From CBDBDZ01 sp965204215 (GTDB lineage Bacteria; Pseudomonadota; Gammaproteobacteria; Pseudomonadales; GM7GCV1), in NCBI GenBank assembly GCA_965204215.1, contig CBDBDZ010000013.1, forward strand, positions 868,001 through 932,000: DNA of 64,000 nucleotides, given 5' to 3'. The notes beneath the pieces are model-generated. The model worked only from the letters and a program-made list of their open reading frames with translations, was not told the origin of the DNA and did no database searches. Shown one piece after another: positions 28,811 to 37,927 of the stretch; the first letter of the stretch is position 1; every line of letters begins with the position of its first letter. A program made the translations under genes and the position numbers.

Positions 28811-28906
28811 AGTGTCCTTGTAGATTGAGACTTTTGCAATAACATACTTTTACGCTCATACTGCGTTATTTGCGTGTAGTTGTCTCTGCCTATGGACTGG
28901 GTCTAA

Positions 28907-28922
28907 GTTCTCTTAAGAGAAC
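28907..28922. other. 16-bp perfect palindrome across the fabA stop
   Basis: GTTCTCTTAAGAGAAC; its centre TTAA lies at the fabA TAA stop (minus strand). It sits between the convergent ipdE2 and fabA. No T-run, so a classical terminator is doubtful. Confidence 0.5.
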
Positions 28923-29434
28923 AAACCAACTTTTAAATCTTTGGCGTTGTAAATGACTCTATCGCCAATTAGGACGTCGCCTTCAGCAATACCCATAATT
29001 AGCTTGCGCGTAATTAATCGATTGATGTGTATTTTATAAATGATTTTTTCAATATCAGGTGTCACTTGGTCGACAAACTTTACCTCGCCAGCACCCAGTG
29101 CACGACCTTTACCAGGGTATCCCTTCCAGCCCAAATAAAAGCCCAGTAATTGCCAAAGTGCATCAAGCCCCAGGCAACCAGGCATAACAGGGTCATCGAC
29201 AAAGTGGCAGTTAAAAAACCACAAGTCAGGGGTAATATCCAGTTCAGCATGAATAAGCCCTTTGCCAAATTTACCTCCTTTATCGTTGATATTAATAATG
29301 CGGCTGAACATTAACATTTTTTTGACGGGCAATTGTGGACGACCGGCGCCAAAGACTTTACCCGTTTGGTCAATCGACAATTCGTCGGGCTCATAAGTAA
29401 TCTTATTTGAAGGGGTGATGGCTAGTGAAGTCAT
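28913..29434 (-). CDS. fabA: 3-hydroxydecanoyl-ACP dehydratase/isomerase
   Basis: 173 aa single hot-dog domain. The active-site His77 (CHFVDDPVMPG) and Asp91 (GLDALWQLLGFY) are 14 residues apart as in the known enzyme. It makes the cis double bond of unsaturated fatty acids. Stands alone, 19 bp after the msbA stop on the same strand and so probably read from the msbA side or its own promoter. There is no fabB in view. Confidence 0.95.
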   Translation of the reverse strand: MTSLAITPSNKITYEPDELSIDQTGKVFGAGRPQLPVKKMLMFSRIININDKGGKFGKGLIHAELDITPDLWFFNCHFVDDPVMPGCLGLDALWQLLGFYLGWKGYPGKGRALGAGEVKFVDQVTPDIEKIIYKIHINRLITRKLIMGIAEGDVLIGDRVIYNAKDLKVGLFS

Positions 29435-29453
29435 TTATTTTATCGTTATATTT

Positions 29454-31205
29454 TTAGGTGAAAGATTCACTATTATACAGTTTTGCATATTGACCTTTAA
29501 GTTCAAGTAGCGAATTATGCGTGCCTTGTTCAATTATTTTTCCTCGGTTTAGCACGACAATGTTGGACGCATTCTCAATGGTTGAGAGTCTGTGAGCAAT
29601 TACGATAGTGGTTCGGTCGCGCATTAAGTCTTCAAGTGCTGCCTGAATATGTCGTTCTGACTCATTGTCCAGTGCAGATGTTGCTTCATCAAGAATCAAT
29701 ATAGGGGCATCGCGTAGAATGGCTCTGGCAATGGCAATTCGCTGTCTTTGCCCCCCTGACAAATTCATGCCATCTTCACCGACAAGGGTATCAATTCCTT
29801 CGTTGAGATTCTCGGTAAATTTATCGACTCTGGCAGCTTTGATAGCAGCTTGTACTTTTGCACTATCACAGTTTTGCATATCGCCATAGGCAATATTGTT
29901 AAGAATACTGTCGTTAAATAAAATGCTGTGCTGACTCACATAGGCAATTTGTTTGCGTAAATTTTGCAGTGAATAGTCAGATATTGGTGTGTTGTCAAAA
30001 CGAATTGAACCGCTTTGCGTCTCGTAAAAGCGCATTAAGAGAGAGGCTAATGTGGTTTTACCACTGCCAGAACGTCCCACCAAAGCGACATTATCACCTG
30101 CTTTGATATTTAGTGATATATTTTCAATAACTAACTCACCGCCGTAACTAAACGATAGGTTATCAATATTGATATGACCTTTAATACGGTTTGGGTGGTG
30201 AGTGCCGTTATCAAGCTCTGGTGTTTCATCAATTAATTCAAATATGCTTTCTGCTGCCGCAACGCTACGCATAATACGTCCATATAAATCACCCAGAGTT
30301 CTTATTGGTGCGGGCAATAAACCTACAGCCAGGATAAAGCCTACATACTCGGAAGCATTTCCCGAGCCGTCTTTTAATCCAAGAATAATAAAGAAAATAA
30401 TGGCAACGCCAATTACTGCAATCAGATGAGCAATTGGCGAGGTAGCGGCTTTGGTGCGAATCAGTTTAATTGCGCGTTGCAAATTTTCATGGCTTGCTTT
30501 GACAAAGCGTTGATATTCCCATTTTGTACCACCGTAACCGCGGATAAGTTGCTGAGCATTGATGGTTTCATTACTGACATGAGTCAATTCACCCATTGCC
30601 GTTTGTATGCTATGACTTATTTTGCGAAGCTTTTTACCCACATAACTGGCGAGGAATCCCACTGGCAAACCTACGGCTATGAAGGTAAGTGACAGCTTCC
30701 AATCAAGCCAAAGTAAATAAACCAGCAAGCCTATAGCTAATGCGCCATCTTGTAGTAATTTAATAATGACATTGCTGACGGAATCGTTGACTAATTGTAC
30801 GTTATATATGATTTTGGAAATAATGCGACCCGAGTCGGTTTGGTCGAAATATTGCTGCGGCAGATGCAGTATTTTATCAAACATTTCGATGCGAATTTGG
30901 TGGATGACCGACTCGCCAATTCGACCTAAATAATAGCTGCTGACAAAAAGAGTTACTCCCCTTAAGGCAGCTAAACCAACCATGCCAAGCGGAATTAAGT
31001 AAAGTAGGTCAGAGACGTTGGTATCGTATAAATAATCAATAAAATATTGTACCATCTTGGCATAGGCGGGACCCGTTGCACCGTATAATAGACTTGCAAC
31101 AATACTGGCTATCAGCATTGTTTTAAAAGATGTTAAGTATTGTACCAGGCGCAAATAAACTTTAATACCAACGCCAGAAGCACTGGTATTGGATGGAACT
31201 TCCAT
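29454..31205 (-). CDS. msbA: lipid A export ABC transporter/permease
   Basis: 583 aa half-transporter: about six membrane helices in the first 310 residues, then a nucleotide-binding domain with Walker A GRSGSGKTTL, signature LSGGQRQRIAIARAIL, Walker B ILILDEATSAL and H-loop IAHRLSTIENA. As a homodimer it flips lipid A-core across the inner membrane. It follows rseA by 28 bp, so it may be transcribed with the sigma-E genes. Confidence 0.93.
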   Translation of the reverse strand: MEVPSNTSASGVGIKVYLRLVQYLTSFKTMLIASIVASLLYGATGPAYAKMVQYFIDYLYDTNVSDLLYLIPLGMVGLAALRGVTLFVSSYYLGRIGESVIHQIRIEMFDKILHLPQQYFDQTDSGRIISKIIYNVQLVNDSVSNVIIKLLQDGALAIGLLVYLLWLDWKLSLTFIAVGLPVGFLASYVGKKLRKISHSIQTAMGELTHVSNETINAQQLIRGYGGTKWEYQRFVKASHENLQRAIKLIRTKAATSPIAHLIAVIGVAIIFFIILGLKDGSGNASEYVGFILAVGLLPAPIRTLGDLYGRIMRSVAAAESIFELIDETPELDNGTHHPNRIKGHINIDNLSFSYGGELVIENISLNIKAGDNVALVGRSGSGKTTLASLLMRFYETQSGSIRFDNTPISDYSLQNLRKQIAYVSQHSILFNDSILNNIAYGDMQNCDSAKVQAAIKAARVDKFTENLNEGIDTLVGEDGMNLSGGQRQRIAIARAILRDAPILILDEATSALDNESERHIQAALEDLMRDRTTIVIAHRLSTIENASNIVVLNRGKIIEQGTHNSLLELKGQYAKLYNSESFT

Positions 31206-31233
31206 TTAGCAAAAAATCCTTATCATTAATTTA

Positions 31234-31815
31234 TCAGGGACTTGCAGTAGCTTCAGATGCGCTAGCATCAGATTTGTTGGTTTGGGCTGGGGCAATTTGA
31301 GTTTGAATAGGCTGTGTATAACTGCTAGAAGCGCTAACGGGTTGAGTTCTTACAACAGGAACAGGGAATTGCTGTGGGAATTGGGTTGGTGTATATGCCT
31401 CATGACTGGCTATAGATTGTTCTGGTGCATTCGATTCAACTTGAGCTAACTGATACTGTTGTACACCTAGAATTGCAAAGAAGGATACGGAGGCAGCAAG
31501 AGCTGTTTGTGAGACAACGCGTCCATAACGCTGTGTCATTCGTTGCGTCCAACTTGTGGGTTGAGCTTCCTCGTCAATACGTTGATTTAAGCGTCGCAAA
31601 AATTGTAAATCAGAATGAGTATCTCGTCTTTGTAGTCTGTCGCTAATGGTTTGATATTCTAACCATTGCGTTAATACAGCTTCTGCTTGTTCAGGGTCGT
31701 AATCGGCTTTTTCACTATTGAGTGTTTTAAGTAAACGGCGAACTTCCATTTCGCTGGCTTCGTTGTCAAATACCGCCGAAATGTAGTCTGATTGTACTGA
31801 ATTAATGTTACGCAT
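31234..31815 (-). CDS. rseA: anti-sigma-E factor RseA/MucA
   Basis: 193 aa. The N-terminal domain (DYISAVFDNEASEMEVRRLLKTL, about residues 9-31) resembles the sigma-binding region of RseA. One membrane helix is visible near residues 85-105 (VVSQTALAASVSFFAILGVQ), then a Ser/Thr/Pro/Gln-rich periplasmic tail ending in SASEATASP. It lies 98 bp downstream of rpoE. The gene after it is msbA; no rseB, rseC or mucB homologue is next to it. Confidence 0.88.
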   Translation of the reverse strand: MRNINSVQSDYISAVFDNEASEMEVRRLLKTLNSEKADYDPEQAEAVLTQWLEYQTISDRLQRRDTHSDLQFLRRLNQRIDEEAQPTSWTQRMTQRYGRVVSQTALAASVSFFAILGVQQYQLAQVESNAPEQSIASHEAYTPTQFPQQFPVPVVRTQPVSASSSYTQPIQTQIAPAQTNKSDASASEATASP

Positions 31816-31913
31816 AAATTTGTGTGAGAGGAATAAAAACGATAAGTAAGGAGACTATGCTAGCGCGAATTGGTTCCTTTATCTAGTCATAAATTGCAAA
31901 TTAATTGAAAAAA

Positions 31914-32543
31914 TTACTGTCCGCTTTGAAGTTTTTGAAAAGATTCGTTTAGCATGCTTCGTGCTCTAAAAATTCTGGAGCGAACCGTGCCTACAGGGCA
32001 GTCCATCACCTCAGCTATATCTTCATAACTCATGCCAGAAAGTTCTCGCAGGCTGATGGCATTGCGTAAATCTTCAGGCAGGTTATCCAGTGTATGACGT
32101 AATTTAGCTTCCATTTGCGATAGCTCGAACTCACTCTCAGGTGTTTCGTTACTTTGGAGCATATCGTCTTCACTATAAAAGTCTTCTTCATCAATAGAGG
32201 TATCTTGAGCATGATTTTTATAGTGAGATGATGTCAGGTGGTTTTTTGCAGTGTTTACGGCTATACGAAACAACCATGTATAAAACTGGCTGTCGCCTCG
32301 AAACTTGCCTAATGCTTTATAAGCTTTGATAAAACTTTCTTGGGCGATATCTTCAACAGAAGCGAGGTCGCTTCTTAAAAAGCGAGCAATAACTGCTTGT
32401 ACTCGCGATTGATATTTGATGACTAATAAATCAAATGCTTTAGTGTCGCCATTTTGAAATTGCTTTACTAAAACATCATCGGCATTTTCTAAATGCATCT
32501 GCTTTGTTATTTTTTTATTAATTTTTTCATTTTGAGCTGACAA
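31914..32543 (-). CDS. rpoE: RNA polymerase sigma-E factor
   Basis: 209 aa ECF sigma factor. Sigma-70 region 2 (FDLLVIKYQSRVQAVIARFL, EDIAQESFIKAYKALGKFRGDSQFYTWLFRIAVN) and region 4 (LPEDLRNAISLRELSGMSYEDIAEVMDCPVGTVRSRIFRAR) are both intact. A shorter start at Met16 (MHLENADD) gives a more typical length. It governs envelope stress genes, held by RseA encoded next. Confidence 0.94.
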   Translation of the reverse strand: MSAQNEKINKKITKQMHLENADDVLVKQFQNGDTKAFDLLVIKYQSRVQAVIARFLRSDLASVEDIAQESFIKAYKALGKFRGDSQFYTWLFRIAVNTAKNHLTSSHYKNHAQDTSIDEEDFYSEDDMLQSNETPESEFELSQMEAKLRHTLDNLPEDLRNAISLRELSGMSYEDIAEVMDCPVGTVRSRIFRARSMLNESFQKLQSGQ

Positions 32544-32576
32544 ATTTTAATTGGATATCTCAAGTCTCTTTCATAT

Positions 32577-33227
32577 TTAGAGGAGCTTTTTTTCAATACG
32601 TTCAATTCGCGTTAATAAATTAGATACTTGTTGTTCAAGTTCAGCAATACGTACTGACTCATCAGAGCGTTTGAAGGTAGGTAGTGGCTTGTTATCGGCC
32701 TGGACTTCAATATCGCCACAGAGCAGGTGACCGTAGCGCTCTTCGCGTTGCCCTGCAGATTGGGGTAAGTGTTTAACCAGCGGTAGTTCGCGGTTGATTA
32801 AGCCATCAAGCGTTACTTTGATGGCATTAATGTCTTCAAATGACGTTATTCTGGAAGTGCGTGTTTTTAGCATATTTAACGTCTGTGGTCCACGCATCAT
32901 CATGATGGTAAGTAGAGATTGTTGCTGTTTATCAATGGATAAGAACTGACGTATTTTGTGTGCGTAACGATAGGCGCGGTCACCATACTCAATTTTGATG
33001 ATATTTCGGTCTTTGAGTACGCTGCACATGTGCCCAACATCGCCTTTAACCAGTGCCATAACTGGTTCGCGATTGTTTTTTTGATTACAGGATAGGACTA
33101 GTGAATTAAGTGTTAACGGGTAGCTATCAGGAACGGTGAGCTCTTTTTCCATTAAGGATGCCACAATGCGGCATTCTTTTTTACTGAAAATATTGTCGGA
33201 ATTGTCTTCTGCTAAAATATTACTCAT
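32577..33227 (-). CDS. YceH-family protein (DUF480)
   Basis: 216 aa. Two winged-helix repeats: CRIVASLMEKELTVPDSYPLTLNSLVLSCNQKNNREPVM and the related segment around residues 103-170 (LLTIMMMRGPQTLNMLKTRT). A short coiled coil ends it (ELEQQVSNLLTRIERIEKKL). Its start overlaps the pyrF stop (33224-33227). The role of the family is not established. Confidence 0.9.
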   Translation of the reverse strand: MSNILAEDNSDNIFSKKECRIVASLMEKELTVPDSYPLTLNSLVLSCNQKNNREPVMALVKGDVGHMCSVLKDRNIIKIEYGDRAYRYAHKIRQFLSIDKQQQSLLTIMMMRGPQTLNMLKTRTSRITSFEDINAIKVTLDGLINRELPLVKHLPQSAGQREERYGHLLCGDIEVQADNKPLPTFKRSDESVRIAELEQQVSNLLTRIERIEKKLL

Positions 33228-33922
33228 TGGGCGAAAAAGCCATTGATTTCCTGTTGAATGTTTAATGCCGCTTCCCTTGGAGAAGGGGCGTTTTTTATCG
33301 GCCTACCAACGACAATGTGATCGGCACCGTTTTCAAAAGCCTGGGTAACGGTAACTGTGCGTTTTTGGTCATCGGGCTCATCATTGTAGCCTGGTCTGAC
33401 GCCAGGAGATACAACCAATAATTTATTGTCGATGTGTTGCCTTAATTTTCGCACTTCCAGCCCTGAGGAGATAACCCCGGCACAGCCTAGTTCAAATGCA
33501 CGTTTGGCTCGTGATAATACTAAACTTTCGATATCGGTTTGAAAGCCCAGATCTCGCATATCTCCAATATCCAGACTGGTTAGAGCGGTTACAGCCAGTA
33601 TTTGGGTGTTCGAGCCAGAGTTGGCTGCGGCGCTCATGATAGCATCATTGCCGTGTACAGTGGCAAAGTCAGCACCGTATCGATCGAGTTGTTTAACTGC
33701 CGATTCTACGGTTTTGGGAACATCGAAAAATTTTAAATCGACAAAAATCTTTTTGCCTTGATCACGCAGCCAGGCCAGCAATTCAAAGTAGCGCCCTGCC
33801 ATGAAAAGCTCTAATCCTATTTTATAAAAAGTGACGGAGTCGCCTAATTCTTGTACCAGGGTTTTGGCGGACTCATTGTCAGTCACATCCAGTGCAAAAA
33901 TTAAGCGATCTTTTGTTGGCAT
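33224..33922 (-). CDS. pyrF: orotidine 5'-phosphate decarboxylase
   Basis: 232 aa TIM barrel. FALDVTDNESAKTLV at the start, the catalytic DLKFFDVPKTV (Lys-Asp pair arrangement) near residue 60, and the phosphate loop DHIVVGRPIKNAPSP near the end. Last step of UMP synthesis. Fifteen bases downstream of etfA, and overlapping the yceH start, so part of the etfBA-pyrF-yceH run. Confidence 0.95.
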   Translation of the reverse strand: MPTKDRLIFALDVTDNESAKTLVQELGDSVTFYKIGLELFMAGRYFELLAWLRDQGKKIFVDLKFFDVPKTVESAVKQLDRYGADFATVHGNDAIMSAAANSGSNTQILAVTALTSLDIGDMRDLGFQTDIESLVLSRAKRAFELGCAGVISSGLEVRKLRQHIDNKLLVVSPGVRPGYNDEPDDQKRTVTVTQAFENGADHIVVGRPIKNAPSPREAALNIQQEINGFFAQ

Positions 33923-33936
33923 ATAAAGTGAATGGG

Positions 33937-34866
33937 TTATAGCTTATCCGTCATTTCTGGAACGGCTTCAAACAAGTCTGCAACCAGGCCGTAGTCAGCT
34001 ACCTGAAAAATAGGCGCCTCTTCATCTTTGTTAATGGCTACAATGACTTTGCTATCTTTCATTCCCGCTAAGTGCTGAATGGCTCCAGAAATACCTACGG
34101 CAATATACATATTGGGCGCTACGACTTTACCTGTTTGACCCACTTGGTAATCATTGGGAACATAGCCAGCATCAACTGCAGCGCGTGAAGCGCCTACAGC
34201 AGCGTTTAGTTTATCAGCAAGAGCTTCAATAATGGCAAAGTTTTCACTGCTGCCAACACCTCGTCCGCCAGATACCACGATATCAGCAGCCGTTAATTCA
34301 GGGCGTTCCGATACAGTAAGTTCGCGACCACCAAAGTTAACATTGCCGCTGGCAGCTGTTGTATCAACGGATTCAATTGGAGCATTGTTGCTGCCAGTTT
34401 CAGCGGCATCAAAAGCAGTCATACGTACCGTTAAGACAATTTTGCTATCAGTCGTTGAAACGTCTGCTACAGCGTTACCTGCATAAATTAAACGGGTGAA
34501 GGCATTGTTGCCGCGAACAGCTGTAATTTCGGAAATTTGCGAACTGTCAATGAGAGCAGCAACGCAGGGCATAATGTTTTTGCCCGTGGTGGTGGCCGCT
34601 GCTAAAATATGGCTGTAATTGTCAGCTAAAGACAACACTAAAGGTGTGATTTCTTCAGCAATTTGATGCTCATAATGGGCTGCACTGGCAGTTAATACTT
34701 TGCTAACCCCAGCGACTTTAGCAGCTTCTTCAGCCACTGATGCGCATGAATTGCCAGCAACTAATACGTGAATGTCGCCTTCTAGCTGGCTAGCAGCGGT
34801 AATGGCATTTAATGTTGCAGCTTTTAGTTCTGTGTTATCGTGTTCGGCTAATACTAATATAGACAT
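33937..34866 (-). CDS. etfA: electron transfer flavoprotein alpha subunit
   Basis: 309 aa. The FAD-binding C-terminal domain is clear: VVSGGRGVGSSENF, GASRAAVDAGYVPNDYQVGQTGKVVAPNMYIAVGISGAIQHLAGMKDSKVIVAINKDEEAPIF. It collects electrons from acyl-CoA dehydrogenases, including, plausibly, IpdE1-IpdE2 of the steroid cluster on the other strand. It sits 22 bp after etfB. Confidence 0.95.
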   Translation of the reverse strand: MSILVLAEHDNTELKAATLNAITAASQLEGDIHVLVAGNSCASVAEEAAKVAGVSKVLTASAAHYEHQIAEEITPLVLSLADNYSHILAAATTTGKNIMPCVAALIDSSQISEITAVRGNNAFTRLIYAGNAVADVSTTDSKIVLTVRMTAFDAAETGSNNAPIESVDTTAASGNVNFGGRELTVSERPELTAADIVVSGGRGVGSSENFAIIEALADKLNAAVGASRAAVDAGYVPNDYQVGQTGKVVAPNMYIAVGISGAIQHLAGMKDSKVIVAINKDEEAPIFQVADYGLVADLFEAVPEMTDKL

Positions 34867-34888
34867 GATCTACCTCTAAAATTTATGC

Positions 34889-35638
34889 TTATATAACTTT
34901 GGCTTCGCTGCGCAGTTTGTCAATCAACTGCTCAACCGATTCAACTCGAATACCTGCTTGACGCGATGGTGGAGGCGTTACTTTTTCAATTGTCACTCTA
35001 GGTGTAACGTCAACACCCAAGTCAGCTGTCGCAAGGGTGTCAAGCGGCTTTTTCTTGGCTTTCATGATGTTAGGTAATGAAGGGTAGCGCGGTTCATTTA
35101 AGCGCAAGTCAGTAGTGATGACAGCAGGTAAGGAAAAATTAAGTTTTTCTAATCCACCATCAATTTCGCGAGTTAACGTAACACTGTCGCCATCTAATTC
35201 CAAATTCGATGCAAAAGTACCTTGTGGACAGCCCATTAAGGCTGCCAGCATTTGGCCGGTTTGGTTATTGTCTCCATCAATTGATTGTTTACCGCTAATA
35301 ACCAGTTTGGCTTCTTCTTTTTCAACTACGGCTTTTAAAATTTTAGCAATGGCTAAAGGCTCAGTAGCGCCGTCGTGTTCTATGTGAATGGCTCTGTCAG
35401 CACCCATTGCCAAAGCAGTGCGCAAGATGCTTTCGCAGGCTTTAGGACCGATGCTTACAGCAATAATTTCTTCAGCTTTGCCAGCTTCTTTTAAGCGCAT
35501 GGCTTCTTCAATAGCAATTTCACAAAATGGGTTCATTGACATTTTGACATTGGCTTCTTCAACGCCAGAATTATCGCTTTTAACCCGAATATTGACATAA
35601 GCATCAATGACTCTTTTTACTGGTACAATTATTTTCAC
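34889..35638 (-). CDS. etfB: electron transfer flavoprotein beta subunit
   Basis: 249 aa from the GTG at 35636-35638, preceded by GGAG at six bases; a longer frame upstream adds non-family residues. KIIVPVKRVIDAYVNIRV begins the conserved N-terminus, then NPFCEIAIEEAMRLKEAG and GADRAIHIEH, with the C-terminal signature region MKAKKKPLDTLATADLG. Partner of etfA encoded downstream. Confidence 0.95.
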   Translation of the reverse strand: MKIIVPVKRVIDAYVNIRVKSDNSGVEEANVKMSMNPFCEIAIEEAMRLKEAGKAEEIIAVSIGPKACESILRTALAMGADRAIHIEHDGATEPLAIAKILKAVVEKEEAKLVISGKQSIDGDNNQTGQMLAALMGCPQGTFASNLELDGDSVTLTREIDGGLEKLNFSLPAVITTDLRLNEPRYPSLPNIMKAKKKPLDTLATADLGVDVTPRVTIEKVTPPPSRQAGIRVESVEQLIDKLRSEAKVI

Positions 35639-35804
35639 ACTAACTCCAAAGGAATAAAGAATAAGAAAGGGCGTGCATTGTCGCACTTCATTATGTGTGA
35701 ATCAATTGTTGATTCCTACAATTATCAACATTCAGATAATTTGTTTTAAGCGGTTTATTTCTAGTCGCATTTAGTAAACTTTCTTGTCATTTCTTGCTAT
35801 TAAT

Positions 35805-35875
35805 TTGGCATGACAATACCGAGCTAATATGTGGCGCAAGGAAGTACCACCGATGAGCGATATTTTATTGCCAGG
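35805..35875. repeat. 71-bp miniature element, second family, TTAAT duplication
   Basis: Ends TTGGCATGACAATACCG and CGATATTTTATTGCCAGG form imperfect terminal repeats; TTAAT stands on both sides (35800-35804 and 35876-35880). Its inner GCTAATATGTGGCGCAAGG is the reverse complement of part of the element at 6747. It ends 20 bp past the cysH stop. Confidence 0.78.
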
Positions 35876-35895
35876 TTAATATTTGAGAGGCTCAT

Positions 35896-36528
35896 TTATA
35901 TTTTGCAGTGAATACCACATTCGCGATTATGTCGTGCTTTGGATGGATCGAAGTAGTGGGTCTCGTTTGGCAACTGATAGTGTTTTAAAAACTGGTTAAT
36001 TCTTTCATCATCCCACAAGAAAAAAGGACTAACTTTTAATATTCCTTCTCGACTTTGGTTAACGATTCTTAATTTTTGTCTAAATTGAGTTTGGTTGCGG
36101 CGCAAGTTAGTGAACCATAGATCAGGGTTGTGTTCTTTAAGGGCTCTCCTCATGGGTTCCAATTTTACTTGTTCAGTAAATAGCGTATGATTTTCGTCAC
36201 TGATATCAGGAATGCCTTCAAAGAGTGAGTCTCTATAAGCGGCAGTTTGTTTTGGAACGTAAATACTAAGGTTTAGGTTCAAGGCATTTGAAATTTTCTC
36301 GGCAAATTTATAGGTCTCAGGAGTGTTGTAACCCGTGTCACACCAAATAACGGGAATATCAGGTTTAACTTGTGTAACTAAAAAAATAAGAGATGCAGAA
36401 CCTGGCCCAAACTTTGTGGTAAGTATTGGAGATTGACTTTTGGATAGTGCCCATGCAACAATTTCAATGGGTTTTTTAGTTTCAAGAATTTGATTTGTAT
36501 AAGTTAATGTTGTGGCATCAATTGGCAT
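35896..36528 (-). CDS. cysH: phosphoadenylyl-sulfate reductase
   Basis: 210 aa from the ATG at 36526-36528, preceded by GGGGAAA. PAPS reductase fold: TKFGPGSASLIFLV (pyrophosphate loop), VIWCDTGYNTPETYKFAE, and a C-terminal ECGIH with the catalytic Cys204. The CC...CxxC cluster of APS reductases is absent, so the thioredoxin-dependent PAPS type is expected. It overlaps the upstream DUF2061 gene by 11 bp, so the longer frame starting at 36612, which runs inside that gene, is unlikely. Confidence 0.88.
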   Translation of the reverse strand: MPIDATTLTYTNQILETKKPIEIVAWALSKSQSPILTTKFGPGSASLIFLVTQVKPDIPVIWCDTGYNTPETYKFAEKISNALNLNLSIYVPKQTAAYRDSLFEGIPDISDENHTLFTEQVKLEPMRRALKEHNPDLWFTNLRRNQTQFRQKLRIVNQSREGILKVSPFFLWDDERINQFLKHYQLPNETHYFDPSKARHNRECGIHCKI

Positions 36529-36736
36529 AACTTTTTCCCCAGTGTATTTTGTTCCATACTCTTTCGTGACCGTAGAAAAGAAATGTTTTGGTGATGGTTT
36601 CAATAATGCCAATAGATAGTGCGGCAGTAAATTGACTGGTTATAAACCATGCGATTATGATAGTATCAAGTGTACCCAAAAACCGCCAGCTGATGGCTTT
36701 GATTAAACTGCGAAGCTTATAATCAGTATGTTTCAT
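36518..36736 (-). CDS. DUF2061 small membrane protein
   Basis: 72 aa. LRSLIKAISWRFLGTLDTIIIAWFITSQ and ALSIGIIETITKTFLFYGHERVW give two membrane segments and match the DUF2061 family, known beside sulfate-assimilation genes. The overlap with cysH suggests it is made with the reductase. Function unknown. Confidence 0.85.
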   Translation of the reverse strand: MKHTDYKLRSLIKAISWRFLGTLDTIIIAWFITSQFTAALSIGIIETITKTFLFYGHERVWNKIHWGKSYAN

Positions 36737-37111
36737 GGGAGTAGATGTCTAACATGGAAGCATTAGTATAAATTTGTTCTTTATATAAGTCAAGTGTATT
36801 TTATAAAGAACAACAATTGTAAGTTTTTTACTGCTTAAGACCTTTGTATTAAGCAGTGGTCGCGTGATACAAGATAGCACCACTCAAAATCGAGCACTAT
36901 AAGTGTTTGATTTTTCGAGTATTAAAAAATCGCATTTTTTCAATACGACCTCGGTTGCATAGGTCAGATGCCTAATACAGTGGTCTTTCATATTAAAAGT
37001 TTTCAATAAAATCCGTATTAAATTCGCTTTTTTGATAATTTAATATAGAATTGTAAATCGTTGGTTTTATACAATAACGGTCTAATATAGGTAAGAAATA
37101 GAGGCGAATAA
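36737..37111. other. gene-free interval between cysH and radC leaders
   Basis: An 8-bp inverted repeat CTGCTTAA/TTAAGCAG lies at 36831-36856, with a further GTGGT/ACCAC pair after it (about 36856-36888). No reading frame is convincing. It must contain promoters for the divergent DUF2061-cysH and radC genes; I could not identify a riboswitch. Confidence 0.4.
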
Positions 37112-37789
37112 ATGGCAATTAAAGATTGGAACAAGCAATATCAACCGCGTGAGAAACTTATAGCTTATGGTGCCAAGGTGCTTTCAGATGAAGAGTTATT
37201 GGCAATTTTTTTGCGAGTAGGTGTACAGGGTAGTTCAGCAATTGAATTGGCTGAAGCTATGTTACACCACTTTGGTTCGATCAGAGCGTTAATGAATGCC
37301 AGCAAGGAGCAGTTTTGTTCCCTTAGAGGTTTAGGCGAGGCAAAGTACGTTCAATTAAAGGCCACAGAGGAGTTAACCAAACGCCAACTTAATGAAAATA
37401 TTCAGCAAAACTGTCGGCAAGTTCAAGGTTCTAGCGATGTTAAAAGCTTGATGAAGCTGGAATTGCGTGATGAACCACGCGAAGTTTTTAAAGTTATGTT
37501 CCTGGACACTCATCATCGCATTATTAAAAGTGAAATCTTATTCTACGGGACTATCAACATGGCAAATGTTTACCCCAGAGAAATACTTAGGCGTATTATT
37601 GATTTAAATGCAGCGGCTATTATCCTTGTTCATAATCACCCTTCGGGTATTGCAGAACCTAGCCATGCGGATATTAATTTAACCAACAAATTGAAAGAAT
37701 TATTGTCAGTTATAGACGTCAGAATTCTTGATCATTTAATAGTAGGTGAAGACGAAGTGACGTCGATGTCAGAATTGGGGTTGTTGTAA
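37112..37789 (+). CDS. radC: RadC-family JAB/MPN protein
   Basis: 225 aa, full length: an N-terminal helix-hairpin-helix-like domain (FGSIRALMNASKEQFCSLRGLGEAKYVQLKA) and the JAB metal site HNHPSGIAEPSHAD. Despite its name the family's role is not settled. A second, shorter relative lies in the island at 54545. Confidence 0.93.
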   Translation: MAIKDWNKQYQPREKLIAYGAKVLSDEELLAIFLRVGVQGSSAIELAEAMLHHFGSIRALMNASKEQFCSLRGLGEAKYVQLKATEELTKRQLNENIQQNCRQVQGSSDVKSLMKLELRDEPREVFKVMFLDTHHRIIKSEILFYGTINMANVYPREILRRIIDLNAAAIILVHNHPSGIAEPSHADINLTNKLKELLSVIDVRILDHLIVGEDEVTSMSELGLL

Positions 37790-37803
37790 TGCAATGGAAA
37801 GAT

Positions 37804-37840
37804 AGTGTCAGCGTAATCAGATCGAAACCTGACACTTTTT
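37804..37840 (+). terminator. intrinsic terminator after radC
   Basis: AGTGTCAG (37804-37811) pairs with CTGACACT (37829-37836), followed by a T-run. It starts 15 bp after the radC stop. Confidence 0.8.
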
Positions 37841-37927
37841 CTTATTGCAAAGGTCTCGTAATATATGACACAATATTTTATAACCAGCATAGAAAATGTA
37901 TAAATTCAATACAACCGCATTTTTAAA

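Noticed and set aside
36529..36612. Longer N-terminus of CysH starting at 36612
   Set aside because: It lies within the DUF2061 gene in another frame, and a good ribosome site precedes the shorter start.
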